Part shown: piece after piece, positions 34,082-43,136 of the stretch
Layout: every line of letters begins with the position of its first letter
How positions within the stretch are numbered: position 1 is the first letter of the stretch
DNA from: Sulfitobacter sp043557345
GTDB lineage: Bacteria > Pseudomonadota > Alphaproteobacteria > Rhodobacterales > Rhodobacteraceae
Assembly (NCBI RefSeq): GCF_043557345.1
Contig: NZ_JBIFFV010000005.1
Coordinates: 1-64,000, forward strand
DNA: 64,000 bases
Reading direction: 5' to 3'
The notes under the pieces: model-generated
The model's database searches: none
The model's input: only the letters and a program-made list of their open reading frames with translations
Told to the model about the DNA's origin: nothing
Program-made: the position numbers and the translations under genes

Positions 34082-35821
34082 TCAGGCCCGTGCGGCGTCT
34101 TCCAAACGCAGTTGAACGGTCCGCCGACCGCGGAAATTGTTAATGTCGAGACGGCCTGCGAGGTGGAAACGCGCGCCGCCGTGGTTTTCCAGCGCGGGCC
34201 CGAGAGGGCCATCATAGGCGCCAAAGGAAATCGCCTCGAGGTTCGCGCCCAGCCCGTCGCCAAAGCTCACTTTCAGGTGGTTCTCGCCCACCCGTTTGGC
34301 AAAGCGGATTTGCATGTCCGCAAAGGCATAGCGCGGGGCAGGGGCGCCGGCGCCGAAGGGGCCGGCTTGGTCGACCATCTCGGCCAGTTCCACGGTGGCC
34401 GCGCCGGGCATCATCATACCGCAGAGGTTAAGGTCAGCAGGTCCGGCCAAATGCGCGCCCTGTTTGGTGAGCAATTCGCCCAAGCGCGCCATCGCCGCTT
34501 CGATTTTGTCTTCCGCCACGGTCAGCCCTGCTGCCATCTTGTGCCCGCCGCCCTTGATCAGCAGCCCTTCGGCGGCAAGGCGTTGGATCGGCGCGCCGAG
34601 GTCGATGCCGCTGATCGAGCGGCCCGAGCCCTTGCCGATGCCGTCTTCGATGCCGATGACGATAGAGGGGCGGTTGGCGGCTTCTTTCAGGCGTGAGGCG
34701 ACGATGCCCACCACGCCGGGGTGCCAGCCGGGGCCAGCGGCCCATGCCAGCGGCCCGTCAAAGCCGCGTTCTTCGGCCTGTGCCATGGCGCTGGCGCGCA
34801 CGGCGGCCTCAACCTCGCGGCGGTCGGTGTTGAGCTGGTCGAGCCGTTCGGCGAGGGCCGCGGCCTCATGCGGATCGGCAGTGGCCAAAAGCCGCGCGCC
34901 AAGGTCGGCCTGCCCGATGCGCCCGCCCGCGTTGATGCGGGGGCCGAGCAGAAAGCCGAGGTGATAGGCCGTGGGGGCGGTGTCCATCCGCGCTACATCT
35001 GAAAGGGCGGCAAGACCGGGCCGGGCGCGCCGGGCCATGACCTTGAGCCCCTGACGCACGAAGGCGCGGTTGACGCCGGTGAGCGGGGCCACATCGGCGA
35101 CGGTGGCCAGCGCCACCAGATCGAGCATCGCCAGCAGGTCCGGCCCCTTGCGCCCCGCTTCGCGCAGTTGCCGCCCCACTTCGACGAGCATCAAGAACAC
35201 GACTGCAGCGGCGCAGAGATGCGCCAGCGTGCCGTCTTCGTCCTGTCTGTTGGGGTTCACCACGGCCAGCGCATCGGGCAGCGTTTCGCCGCCCAAGTGG
35301 TGGTCAAGCACGATGACATCCGCGCCCTTGGCGGCGGCGATGGGGCCATGGGACAGCGTGCCGCAGTCGACACAGACGATCAGGTCGTGCTCGGCGGCGA
35401 GGGCGGACATCGCCTCGTCATTCGGGCCATAGCCCTCGTCGATACGGTCGGGGATATAGAGGGTTGCACGGTGGCCCATGTCGCGCAGCCAGACCAGCAG
35501 CAGCGCGGCGGAAGAGCCGCCGTCCACGTCATAATCCGCGAAAATCGCGATGCGCTCGCGGTTTTGCAGGGCCGAAAGAAACCGCGTCGCCGCCGGCTCC
35601 ATATCGCGCAGGGAGCGGGGATCGGGCAGCAGGTCGCGCAGGGCGGGGGCCAGAAAGCCCGCCGCTTGGGCATCGACCACGCCGCGGAGCGCCAGCACTT
35701 GGCACACCGGGTCGGGCAGGCCCGCGCGCTGCACCAGCAGTTCCGCCGCGCGGGTCAGTTCCACGTCAGGACCGATCCAGCGCCGCCCGGTCAAAGATGT
35801 TTCGACACCGAGAAAGCTCAT
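34082..35821 (-). CDS. recJ: Single-stranded-DNA-specific exonuclease RecJ
   Basis: A 579-aa protein with the DHH phosphoesterase signature: ADYDVDGGSSAALLL (motif I), CVDCGTLSHGP (motif II) and VLDHHLGGE (motif III). The DHHA1 domain follows with GGRIGQADLG and GGHKMAAGLT. RecJ degrades single-stranded DNA 5' to 3' in recombination and mismatch repair. Length is normal for alphaproteobacteria (about 580). It is downstream of glpX with 52 bases between, the last of a hom, glpX, recJ series on the minus strand. Confidence 0.95.
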   Translation of the reverse strand: MSFLGVETSLTGRRWIGPDVELTRAAELLVQRAGLPDPVCQVLALRGVVDAQAAGFLAPALRDLLPDPRSLRDMEPAATRFLSALQNRERIAIFADYDVDGGSSAALLLVWLRDMGHRATLYIPDRIDEGYGPNDEAMSALAAEHDLIVCVDCGTLSHGPIAAAKGADVIVLDHHLGGETLPDALAVVNPNRQDEDGTLAHLCAAAVVFLMLVEVGRQLREAGRKGPDLLAMLDLVALATVADVAPLTGVNRAFVRQGLKVMARRARPGLAALSDVARMDTAPTAYHLGFLLGPRINAGGRIGQADLGARLLATADPHEAAALAERLDQLNTDRREVEAAVRASAMAQAEERGFDGPLAWAAGPGWHPGVVGIVASRLKEAANRPSIVIGIEDGIGKGSGRSISGIDLGAPIQRLAAEGLLIKGGGHKMAAGLTVAEDKIEAAMARLGELLTKQGAHLAGPADLNLCGMMMPGAATVELAEMVDQAGPFGAGAPAPRYAFADMQIRFAKRVGENHLKVSFGDGLGANLEAISFGAYDGPLGPALENHGGARFHLAGRLDINNFRGRRTVQLRLEDAARA

Positions 35822-35873
35822 GCGGACCTCATTTGGCCGTTATGGAAGGGGGTGGGGAGGGCCAGTCTGGCCC

Positions 35874-36836
35874 TCACTCCGCCGGGGTGCGGTAGTTGAT
35901 GCGACGGACCGAGCCGGTGCGCGAGCGCATGATCAGCGTCTCGGTGGTCAGCCAGCCCGGCTCGCGTTTCACGCCCGGCAGGATGTTGCCGCCGGTGACG
36001 CCTGTCGCGGCAAAGATCACGTCTTGGGTGACCATCTCGTCGCGCGAATAGATGCGGTCGAACTCGGTGATCCCGGCCTTGGCGGCGCGGCCCTTTTCGT
36101 CTTCGTTGCGGAACAGCAGGCGGCCGTACATCTGCCCGCCCATGCATTTCAGCGCCGCGGCGGCCAAGACGCCCTCGGGCGCGCCGCCTTGGCCCATATA
36201 CATGTCGATGCCGGTTTCGGGGTCGGCGCAATGCATCACGCCCGCCACGTCCCCATCGGTGATCAGACGGATGGCCGCACCGGTGGCGCGGACCTCGGCG
36301 ATCATATCGGCGTGGCGGGGGCGTTCGAGGATGCAAACGGTGATGTCGGACGCCGCGCAGCCCTTGGCGCGGGCCAGCGCTTCGACACGTTCACCGGGGC
36401 TCATGTCGAGGGTGACGACATCGGTCTCGAAGCCCGGGCCGATCGCCAGCTTGTCCATATAGGTGTCCGGCGCGTGCAGCATGGAGCCGCGCGGGCCCAT
36501 GGCGATCACGGTCAGCGCGTTGGGCATGTCCTTGGCGGTCAGCGTGGTGCCTTCCAGCGGGTCGAGCGCGATGTCCACGCCGGGGCCGTTGCCGGTGCCG
36601 ACCTCTTCGCCGATATAGAGCATCGGGGCCTCGTCCCGCTCACCTTCGCCGATGACCACGACGCCTGCGATATCGAGCATGTTGAGCTGTTCGCGCATGG
36701 CGTTCACGGCGGCTTGGTCGGCGGCTTTCTCGTCACCCTTGCCGATCAGCTTGGCCGAGGCCAGCGCGGCGGCTTCGGATACGCGGGCGAGGCCCAGAGA
36801 GAGCATACGGTCTTGGAATTCGGCGGAAGCGGTCAT
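35874..36836 (-). CDS. glpX: Class II fructose-1,6-bisphosphatase
   Basis: A 320-aa GlpX-type enzyme that hydrolyses fructose 1,6-bisphosphate in gluconeogenesis. Recognisable segments are VVIGEGERDEAPMLYIGE, DIALDPLEGTT (metal/phosphate site), ITVCILERPRH, LITDGDVAG and IFAATGVTGG. ATG at 36836 is preceded by AAGGA and matches the family N-terminus (MTASAEFQDRMLSLGLARV); a longer frame to 36941 is not supported. It lies between hom and recJ. Confidence 0.95.
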   Translation of the reverse strand: MTASAEFQDRMLSLGLARVSEAAALASAKLIGKGDEKAADQAAVNAMREQLNMLDIAGVVVIGEGERDEAPMLYIGEEVGTGNGPGVDIALDPLEGTTLTAKDMPNALTVIAMGPRGSMLHAPDTYMDKLAIGPGFETDVVTLDMSPGERVEALARAKGCAASDITVCILERPRHADMIAEVRATGAAIRLITDGDVAGVMHCADPETGIDMYMGQGGAPEGVLAAAALKCMGGQMYGRLLFRNEDEKGRAAKAGITEFDRIYSRDEMVTQDVIFAATGVTGGNILPGVKREPGWLTTETLIMRSRTGSVRRINYRTPAE

Positions 36837-37146
36837 GGAGTGTCCTTGGGTGCAATGTGTTTTCTGTCCTGTACCCTCGCGCGGGCCTCGGGGCAAGTTT
36901 TGGGTTGGGAGAGCGGCTGCCACTTCGGTCGAAACTGCCACCCCGGCCCGGAATCAAGCCGCGGCCGCCGGGCCATCGCCTGCCCGCCCCGTCACGCCGA
37001 AGGCGTGCCGTCATTTACGGCGCACCTCGGACACGACCGGATAGGCGATTTTGTGGTTCCCTCGGGCGCACACCATGGCTGAGCCATAGAGTGGCAGGTA
37101 GCGCAGTTGGATCGCCCACCCGCGGGCGGGCGATGGCCCTCTCCGT
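36837..37146. other. Intergenic region between hom and glpX with several small hairpins
   Basis: No gene is seen in these 310 bases. Three inverted repeats are visible: CACGCC/GGCGTG at 36993-37007 with a 3-base loop, GCCGT/ACGGC at 37007-37021, and a longer hairpin at 37111-37134. The glpX ribosome site is at the left end. The hairpins may be mRNA-stability or transcription-ending elements, or a small dispersed repeat. Confidence 0.5.
37111..37134 (-). terminator. Hairpin just downstream of hom
   Basis: ATCGCCC at 37111-37117 pairs with GGGCGAT at 37128-37134, extended inside by CCC/GGG. It begins 13 bases past the hom stop. There is no clear T-run on the minus strand, so it may be a weak or factor-assisted terminator or an mRNA 3'-end stabiliser. 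Confidence 0.4.
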
Positions 37147-38433
37147 TCAGACCTCTTCGATGCGCAGCGCCACCGGTTCACCGGCCAGCACGCCGGTTTT
37201 GTCCATATTCGCCAGCGCTTCCAGCAGCGCGTCGCGGCTGGTCTTGTGGGTCACGATCAGCACGGGGGCCGAGACATCGGCATGTTCATACTGGCGCATC
37301 CGGTAGATGCTCACACCCGCTTCGCCTAGCACTGTGGCGATCTTCGCCAATGCACCGGGTTTGTCGACCAGCGCCATGCGCAGGTAGTAGGGGGCAGGGC
37401 GCTGGCTGCTGGCGGGGGTGGTTTGCTCAAGCGTTTCGGCAGGTTGGCCAAAGACCGGCCCGCGCAACCCGCGCGCGATGTCGCAGACATCGGCCATCAC
37501 GGCGCTGGCCGTCGGCCCTTCGCCCGCGCCTGCACCGCGCAGCACGATCTGGCCCACGGCATCGCCTTCGATCACCACCATATTGGTGCCGCCGTCAAGT
37601 TGCCCCAAGGGCGAGGTCTGCGGCACAAGGCAGGGCATCATCCGCTGTTCCAGCCCGCGCCCGGTTTTCTGGGTCACGCCCAGCAATTTGATCTTATAGC
37701 CCATATCGGCGGCGGCGCGGATGTCTTCGATGGCGACCCGCTCGATCCCCTCAAGCTGGATGCCGTCAAAGTCGATCTTGGTGCCGAAGGCGATAGAGGA
37801 CAGGATCGCCAGCTTATGCGCCGCGTCGATGCCGCCCACATCTAATTGCGGGTCGGCTTCGAGATAGCCCAGCCCATCGGCCTCGGCGAAGATCTCTTGA
37901 TAGGTTTTGCCCGAATCCTCCATCCGCGTGAGGATGTAGTTGCACGAGCCGTTCATCACACCCATGATCCGGGTGATCTCATTCCCGGCCAGCCCCTCCA
38001 TCAGCGTCTTGATGACCGGAATGCCGCCCGCCACGGCGGCCTCATAGCGCAGCGCCACGCCTGCGCCTTCGGCCTGTTCGGCCAGCGCTTGGCCGTGCAT
38101 TGCCAGCATCGCCTTGTTCGCGGTGACCACATGTTTGCCCGCCGCCAGCGCGGCTTCGGTCGCGGCCTTGGCGGGGCCATCCGCGCCGCCCATGAGTTCC
38201 ACGAAAACGTCCACGTCGTCGCGGGTCGCCAATTTGACGGGGTCATCCTCCCAATCATAGGAAGACAGCGACAGCCCGCGATCCTTGTTCCGAGTGCGGG
38301 CAGAAACCGCCGAGACCGTCATCGCGCAGCCGGTGCGGGCCTCTAACAGGGCGGCCTGCTGGCGCAGAATGCGCAGCACACCCACGCCCACGGTTCCCAA
38401 TCCGGCAATCCCGAGGCGAAGCGGCTTAAACAT
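37147..38433 (-). CDS. hom: Homoserine dehydrogenase
   Basis: A 428-aa protein. The N-terminal Rossmann fold opens LRLGIAGLGTVGVGV, and FVELMGG and VTANKAMLA are cofactor-domain segments. Catalytic-domain segments are GSCNYILTRM and GYLEADPQLDVGGIDAAHKLAIL. A C-terminal ACT domain (about 350-425) begins YLRMALVDKPGALAKIA and implies allosteric feedback, usually by threonine. The enzyme makes homoserine for threonine and methionine. It fits functionally with metZ, which uses activated homoserine, further right in the window. Confidence 0.96.
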   Translation of the reverse strand: MFKPLRLGIAGLGTVGVGVLRILRQQAALLEARTGCAMTVSAVSARTRNKDRGLSLSSYDWEDDPVKLATRDDVDVFVELMGGADGPAKAATEAALAAGKHVVTANKAMLAMHGQALAEQAEGAGVALRYEAAVAGGIPVIKTLMEGLAGNEITRIMGVMNGSCNYILTRMEDSGKTYQEIFAEADGLGYLEADPQLDVGGIDAAHKLAILSSIAFGTKIDFDGIQLEGIERVAIEDIRAAADMGYKIKLLGVTQKTGRGLEQRMMPCLVPQTSPLGQLDGGTNMVVIEGDAVGQIVLRGAGAGEGPTASAVMADVCDIARGLRGPVFGQPAETLEQTTPASSQRPAPYYLRMALVDKPGALAKIATVLGEAGVSIYRMRQYEHADVSAPVLIVTHKTSRDALLEALANMDKTGVLAGEPVALRIEEV

Positions 38434-38549
38434 GGCGGTGGTCCTTCTGGTCTGATCCGAAAGGCCCGGCAGGCGGGGCCGGGCATAGCCGCGATGTAGC
38501 GGGTTCGGCGCCTGCGTGCAACGCGCATACGCATCACGGGGATGCCCGT

Positions 38550-38918
38550 TTATTCAGCGCTTTCGCTGGTCTCGGCGGCTTGGCGTGCGCGCCGTAGCTC
38601 GGCGGCACGCGCTCTGAGCCGCGCCACCCGTGCGGCAGTGGCGGATTGGGTGCTCGTGCGGCTCAGCCGCGCCGCGCGGGCTTCGAGATTGGCCGCGCGC
38701 CCCGTGAGCGCCGCCTCGGTCCGCGCCGGGTCAATCCGCCCGGCGGTGGCCTTGGCCAAAAGCGGGTCGATCGGGACCAGATCGGGGTAGGGGGCGGCCT
38801 CCAGTTCAGGCGTGATCGTGCGGTCGAGCGCGGGAAACTGCGTGCAGCCCGCCAGCAGCGAGACGCCCAGAAACAGGGCGATGGTTGAAAGGGGGCGGGG
38901 GAGGCGCGCTTGGGTCAT
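38550..38918 (-). CDS. Small lipoprotein, unknown function
   Basis: A 122-aa protein beginning with a short basic end and hydrophobic stretch, then LLAGC, a lipobox; cleavage before Cys would give an outer- or inner-membrane lipoprotein. Residues about 60-122 are rich in Ala, Arg and Glu with heptad-like spacing, suggesting a helical, perhaps coiled-coil domain. I recognise no family. ATG at 38918 was chosen because it starts the signal peptide directly; the frame stays open far upstream without support. It diverges from a TetR regulator and may be one of its targets through the palindrome between them. Confidence 0.75.
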   Translation of the reverse strand: MTQARLPRPLSTIALFLGVSLLAGCTQFPALDRTITPELEAAPYPDLVPIDPLLAKATAGRIDPARTEAALTGRAANLEARAARLSRTSTQSATAARVARLRARAAELRRARQAAETSESAE

Positions 38919-38966
38919 GCCTCGTTCTGCCCCAGCCGTGATCTTCGCGCAAGCGGGGTTTGCTTT

Positions 38967-38980
38967 TGAACGCTTGTTCA
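38967..38980. promoter_or_regulatory. Candidate TetR-type operator
   Basis: TGAACGCTTGTTCA is a near-palindrome (TGAAC...TGTTCA, one mismatch in the half sites) between the divergent lipoprotein and TetR genes, 14 bases before the regulator start. Location and form fit an autoregulatory TetR site that could also control the lipoprotein gene. Assigned by position and symmetry only. Confidence 0.45.
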
Positions 38981-38993
38981 TTAAATTGCCGCC

Positions 38994-39578
38994 ATGGCAA
39001 GAACCACAGGCTCCCACTCCGATATCACCGGCCCGCGTGTCCGCGCAGCCGCGCTGCGGCTTTTCGCACGGGGCGGCTATGCCGCCGTGTCCATGCGTGC
39101 CATCGCCGCCGAAGTCGGCGTGCAGGCCGGGGCGCTCTATAACTACACGCCCGACAAGCAGAGTCTGTTGTTCGACCTGATGCAGGCGCATATGACCGAT
39201 CTGCTGGCCGAAACACCCCATGACCCCAGCCGCCCCGCCATGCAGCAGTTGCAGGATTTCGTGGCCTTCCACATCCGGTTTCACGCGGATCGGCCCGATG
39301 AGGTTTTCATCGCCTATATGGAGCTGCGCAACCTCACGGAGGAGAATTTTGCCGTGATCGAGCGGCTGCGCCGCGACTATGAGGACCGCCTTGAAGCGAT
39401 CCTGCGCGCCGGGGTGGCCAGTGGCGATTGCGCCGTCGCCGATACCAAGATCGTGACGCTGGCGATCATCGCGATGCTGACGGGGGTGAATACTTGGTAT
39501 CGCGCGGGCGGACGGCTGTCGCTGGACGAGGTCGTAGCACAATATTGGGATATGGTGCGCAAAGCCGTGACCGCCTGA
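38994..39578 (+). CDS. TetR-family transcriptional regulator
   Basis: A 194-aa protein. The N-terminal helix-turn-helix is clear: VRAAALRLFARGGYAAVSMRAI, then AAEVGVQAGALYNYTPDKQSLL, the TetR signature ending in the Y-x-Y/F-x-x-K segment. The C-terminal ligand domain (about 65-190) is all-helical. Length is typical. The ligand cannot be read from sequence; the C-domain resembles regulators of fatty-acid or acyl-CoA metabolism, but that is weak. It is divergent from the lipoprotein and ends 20 bases from the convergent pirin gene. Confidence 0.9.
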   Translation: MARTTGSHSDITGPRVRAAALRLFARGGYAAVSMRAIAAEVGVQAGALYNYTPDKQSLLFDLMQAHMTDLLAETPHDPSRPAMQQLQDFVAFHIRFHADRPDEVFIAYMELRNLTEENFAVIERLRRDYEDRLEAILRAGVASGDCAVADTKIVTLAIIAMLTGVNTWYRAGGRLSLDEVVAQYWDMVRKAVTA

Positions 39579-39597
39579 GCGGCCACGGCCCTTTGGG

Positions 39598-40509
39598 TCA
39601 ATGGGCGGGGCGGATGAAAGTCCCGTTGTTCAGATCCCGCATTGCCTGTTGTATCTCGGCGCGGGTGTTCATCACGATCGGCCCGTGCCACGCCACCGGC
39701 TCTTCAATCGGCGCGCCCGAGATCAGCAGGAAACGCACCCCTTCCTCACCGGCCTGCACCGTGACCTCATCGCCGGTGCCAAAGCGGATCAGCGTCCGAT
39801 CGCCCGACATGTCGCGGATGTTGACCTCTTCGCCGGCGACCTCTTTCTCAAGCAGCACGCCCGAAGGGGCGGAGGCATCGGCGAAAGCGCCCGCGCCTTG
39901 GAAGACATAGGCAAAGGCCCGGCGGTAGGTGTCGATGCGAAAGGTCTTTTTCACGCCCGCAGGCACGAAGACATCCAGATACTGCGGATCGGCGGCGATG
40001 CCGTCGACGGGGCCGCGTTTGCCCCAGAACTCGCCGGTGATGATCTTGACCCTCGTGCCGTCGTCATCGGTCACCACCGGGATATCGGCGGATTTCATAT
40101 CCTGATAACGCGGTGCGGTCATCTTCTGGGCCGAGGGCAGGTTGCCCCAAAGCTGGAAGCCGTGCATCTGCCCCTTGTCGTTCCCGCGTGGCATTTCTTG
40201 GTGCAGGATGCCCGATCCGGCGGTCATCCACTGCACGTCGCCCGCGTTGAGATCGCCGGTATTGCCGAGCGAATCCGCATGGGCCACGGTGCCTTCGAGC
40301 ACATAGGTGATCGTCTCGATCCCGCGGTGCGGGTGCCAAGGGAAGCCCTTTTCGAAGTCGCGCGGGTGCTCGTTGCGAAAGTCGTCGAACAGCAGAAAGG
40401 GGTCAAGCTCCGACGGATCGTGGAAGCCGAAAGCGCGGTGCAGTTTCACCCCGGCGCCTTCCATCGTGGGCGTGGCGCGACGGGTTTCCAATGTGGGTCT
40501 GAGGGACAT
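39598..40509 (-). CDS. Pirin family protein
   Basis: A 303-aa bicupin. The N-terminal cupin holds the metal-binding motif FPWHPHRGIETITYVLEG, with two His and a later His in GILHQEM; the C-terminal cupin follows from about residue 175. Pirins are cytosolic iron proteins; some have quercetin dioxygenase activity and some act as transcription cofactors. The first-domain metal ligands appear intact. ATG at 40509 is preceded by AGGAG. It is monocistronic, between TetR (convergent) and sdaA (same strand, 94 bases upstream). Confidence 0.9.
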   Translation of the reverse strand: MSLRPTLETRRATPTMEGAGVKLHRAFGFHDPSELDPFLLFDDFRNEHPRDFEKGFPWHPHRGIETITYVLEGTVAHADSLGNTGDLNAGDVQWMTAGSGILHQEMPRGNDKGQMHGFQLWGNLPSAQKMTAPRYQDMKSADIPVVTDDDGTRVKIITGEFWGKRGPVDGIAADPQYLDVFVPAGVKKTFRIDTYRRAFAYVFQGAGAFADASAPSGVLLEKEVAGEEVNIRDMSGDRTLIRFGTGDEVTVQAGEEGVRFLLISGAPIEEPVAWHGPIVMNTRAEIQQAMRDLNNGTFIRPAH

Positions 40510-40603
40510 GATGCTCTCCTTTGCGGTTGCTTAGAAGATAGGCGGTGGCGGTCACCTCAACAATTGGCCCCGGCGAACGGAGGCTGTGCAAATTTGCGCA
40601 GCT

Positions 40604-41977
40604 TCAGCAATTCGGCACATTCACCGCCAGCCCGCCGAGGGAGGTTTCCTTGTACTTCTCGCTCATGTCCGCGCCCGTTTGGCGCATGGTTTCAATACAG
40701 GCATCGAGCGGCACAAGATGCGTGCCGTCGCCGCGCAGCGCTAGAGAGGCCGCCGAGACCGCCTTGATCGCGCCCAAGCCGTTGCGCTCGATACAAGGCA
40801 CCTGCACCAGCCCTTTGACCGGGTCGCAGGTCATGCCGAGGTGATGCTCCAGCGCGATTTCGGCGGCGTTTTCGATCTGCTGCGGGGTGCCGCCCATCAC
40901 GGCGCAGAGCCCGGCGGCGGACATGGCGGCGGCGCTGCCGACTTCGGCCTGACAGCCCGCCTCGGCGCCTGAGATCGAGGCGTTGTATTTCACCAGCCCG
41001 CCAATCGCGGCGGCGGTCAGCAGGAAGTCTTCGATATGCGCCTCTGACGCGCCGGGGACGTGGTCGAGGTAATAGCGCAGGGTGGCGGGCATCACACCTG
41101 CGGCGCCGTTGGTCGGCGCGGTCACGACCTGCCCGCCAGCGGCGTTCTCCTCGTTGACGGCCATGGCATAGACGCTCATCCAATCGTTGATCGTATGCGG
41201 CGCGGATTGGTTCTGTCCGCGCTCCGCCATCAGCGCGTCGTAAATGCCCTTGGCACGGCGTTTCACATTGAGCCCGCCGGGCAGGGTGCCCTCGGAGGTC
41301 AGCCCCCGGTCGATGCAGTCACGCATGACCTGCCACAGCCGTTTGCTGCCGGCGCGCAGGTTCTCGGCCCCGCCACGGGCCTCTTCATTGGCGCGTTTCA
41401 TGCCCGCGATGGTTTTACCGGATTTGGCCGACATCTCAAGCATCTCCGCGGCGGACTTGAAGGGGAAGGGCACCGGCGCGCCCTCATCCGTGTCCTTTCC
41501 CGCGGCCAGTTCCTTTTCGGTCATCACGAAGCCGCCGCCGATGGAATAATAGGTCTCGCGCAGGGCAACGTCGCCTTGGGCATCGGTGGCCATCAGCATC
41601 ATGCCGTTGGCATGGCCTGTAAGCTTGGTGTCATAGTCAAAGATCATGTCGCGCTCAGGGTCAAAGCGCAGTTCGGGCAGGCCGTCGACGCTGATGCGGC
41701 GGGTCTGTTTGATCTCTTCCAACACCCTCTCGGCGGCTTCGGCGTCATAGTCCTCGGGCGTGAACCCGGCGAGGCCGAGGATCGTGGCGCGGTCGGTGGC
41801 ATGGCCCACGCCGGTGAAGGCCAGACTGCCATGCAGCGAGGCGCGCAGCCCGGCGAATTGAAAGGGCGATGCGCGCATCTGGTCAAGGAAGCGCCCGGCC
41901 GCCACCATCGGCCCCATGGTATGCGAAGACGAGGGGCCGATGCCCACTTTGAACATGTCGAAGACCGAAAGAAACAT
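40604..41977 (-). CDS. sdaA: L-serine ammonia-lyase (iron-sulfur type)
   Basis: A 457-aa single-chain enzyme that deaminates L-serine to pyruvate with a 4Fe-4S cluster. The N-terminal beta domain has VGIGPSSSHTMGPM. In the alpha domain three cluster Cys are visible in EAGCQAEVG, MTCDPVKG and VPCIERN. The final residue is Cys (VPNC), as in the Legionella enzyme, where the terminal Cys occupies the free cluster site as a tail inhibitor. ATG at 41977 was chosen from family length; the frame remains open to 42616 without support. It is divergent from rpiA. Confidence 0.95.
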   Translation of the reverse strand: MFLSVFDMFKVGIGPSSSHTMGPMVAAGRFLDQMRASPFQFAGLRASLHGSLAFTGVGHATDRATILGLAGFTPEDYDAEAAERVLEEIKQTRRISVDGLPELRFDPERDMIFDYDTKLTGHANGMMLMATDAQGDVALRETYYSIGGGFVMTEKELAAGKDTDEGAPVPFPFKSAAEMLEMSAKSGKTIAGMKRANEEARGGAENLRAGSKRLWQVMRDCIDRGLTSEGTLPGGLNVKRRAKGIYDALMAERGQNQSAPHTINDWMSVYAMAVNEENAAGGQVVTAPTNGAAGVMPATLRYYLDHVPGASEAHIEDFLLTAAAIGGLVKYNASISGAEAGCQAEVGSAAAMSAAGLCAVMGGTPQQIENAAEIALEHHLGMTCDPVKGLVQVPCIERNGLGAIKAVSAASLALRGDGTHLVPLDACIETMRQTGADMSEKYKETSLGGLAVNVPNC

Positions 41978-42230
41978 CAGGTGGCGGACCCTTTTATGGT
42001 TGCGGGTGGCGGGCGCGGTGAGACGGGTATCGCCCAGACCTTTGGCGCATTGCAAGCGGCCTGGGCCCGATCCAACCATTTCCCGCCGTCCTGCGGCGCG
42101 CCGAAAGCGACAGGCCGTGCGCTCTGCCCGTCCTGTCGGCCTGCGGCACCGGCAAAAACCGCCGACTTGCCCCTCGCACCCTATGCCAATTCGCCCTATA
42201 ACGCGGCAAACGCCTGCAAGGGAGCACCCG

Positions 42231-43019
42231 ATGTCCGGAGACCTATCACCGATCGACAAGGCCAAATTCGTGGCTGCGAAACGGGCGTGCGACTTCGTGG
42301 AAGACGGGATGCGCGTGGGGCTTGGCACCGGATCGACGGCGGCGTGGCTGGTGCGCTGTCTGGGCGAGATGGTACGCGACGATGGGCTGCGGATCAAAGG
42401 GGTGCCGACCTCCTCGCGCACGGCGCAACTGGCGCGGGATGTGGGGATCGAGGTGATCTCGCTCGATGAGGCGAAATGGCTCGACCTGACGATTGACGGG
42501 GCGGATGAATTCGACGGTGACCTGAACCTGATCAAGGGCGGCGGTGGGGCCCTGCTGCAAGAAAAGATCGTGGCGACGGCCAGCGACCAGATGGTGGTGA
42601 TCGCCGATATAGGCAAGGAGGTGCATCATCTGGGCGCATTCCCCCTGCCGATCGAAGTGATTCCCTTTGGCTGGCAGACCACGCAGGCGCTGGTCGAAGA
42701 GACATTGATCTCGATGGATGTGCTGGGCCAAAGCTCGACCCTGCGGATGAACGGCGAGGTGCCTTTCATCACGGACGAGGGGAACTACATTCTGGACCTG
42801 CGGCTGGGGCGCATCGGCAACGCACGGCAATTGGCGCTGGTGCTGAATCAGATGCCCGGCGTGGTGGAAAACGGTCTGTTCATAGATATCTGTGACGCGG
42901 TTGTGATCGGCTACGGGGATGGCAGGGTCGAGGTGCGCGACATAAATGAAGGCACCGTGGCGACCGACCGCTTGGAATTCGTCGAGACCGACAATCTGTT
43001 TTCCGACCTGAGCGATTAA
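42231..43019 (+). CDS. rpiA: Ribose-5-phosphate isomerase A
   Basis: A 262-aa enzyme interconverting ribose 5-phosphate and ribulose 5-phosphate. Visible motifs: GLGTGSTA (phosphate loop), LTIDGADEFD (catalytic Asp), IKGGGGALLQEKI, and a C-terminal NGLFIDICDAVVIG. ATG at 42231 follows AAGGGAG. It is followed by gor on the same strand after a 117-base gap that holds three tandem repeats. A role in the pentose phosphate pathway pairs naturally with gor, which consumes NADPH. Confidence 0.96.
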   Translation: MSGDLSPIDKAKFVAAKRACDFVEDGMRVGLGTGSTAAWLVRCLGEMVRDDGLRIKGVPTSSRTAQLARDVGIEVISLDEAKWLDLTIDGADEFDGDLNLIKGGGGALLQEKIVATASDQMVVIADIGKEVHHLGAFPLPIEVIPFGWQTTQALVEETLISMDVLGQSSTLRMNGEVPFITDEGNYILDLRLGRIGNARQLALVLNQMPGVVENGLFIDICDAVVIGYGDGRVEVRDINEGTVATDRLEFVETDNLFSDLSD

Positions 43020-43036
43020 CGCACCCAGAGTGAGAC

Positions 43037-43117
43037 ACGCGCGATCCCGCGCAACACCGAAACATGCGCGATCCCGCGCAAGACCGAAATATGCGCGATC
43101 CCGCGCGAGACCCAAAA
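43037..43117 (+). repeat. Three tandem 27-bp repeats with an inner palindrome, rpiA-gor gap
   Basis: Copies start at 43037, 43064 and 43091, each 27 bases with few mismatches. Each holds GCGCG-ATCC-CGCGC, a 5-bp stem hairpin. They fill most of the rpiA-gor gap and end 19 bases before gor. The array could stall or protect mRNA or affect co-expression; no match to a named element is recognised. Confidence 0.9.
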
Positions 43118-43136
43118 CGACTGAGAGAGGCGCCCA

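Noticed and set aside
41978..42230. Promoter hexamers in the sdaA-rpiA divergent gap
   Set aside because: A TATAAC-like sequence is present but no partner -35 at acceptable spacing, so no specific site is claimed.
43037..43117. Possible CRISPR-like array
   Set aside because: The three units are directly adjacent without unique spacers and no cas gene is present; it is a simple tandem repeat.
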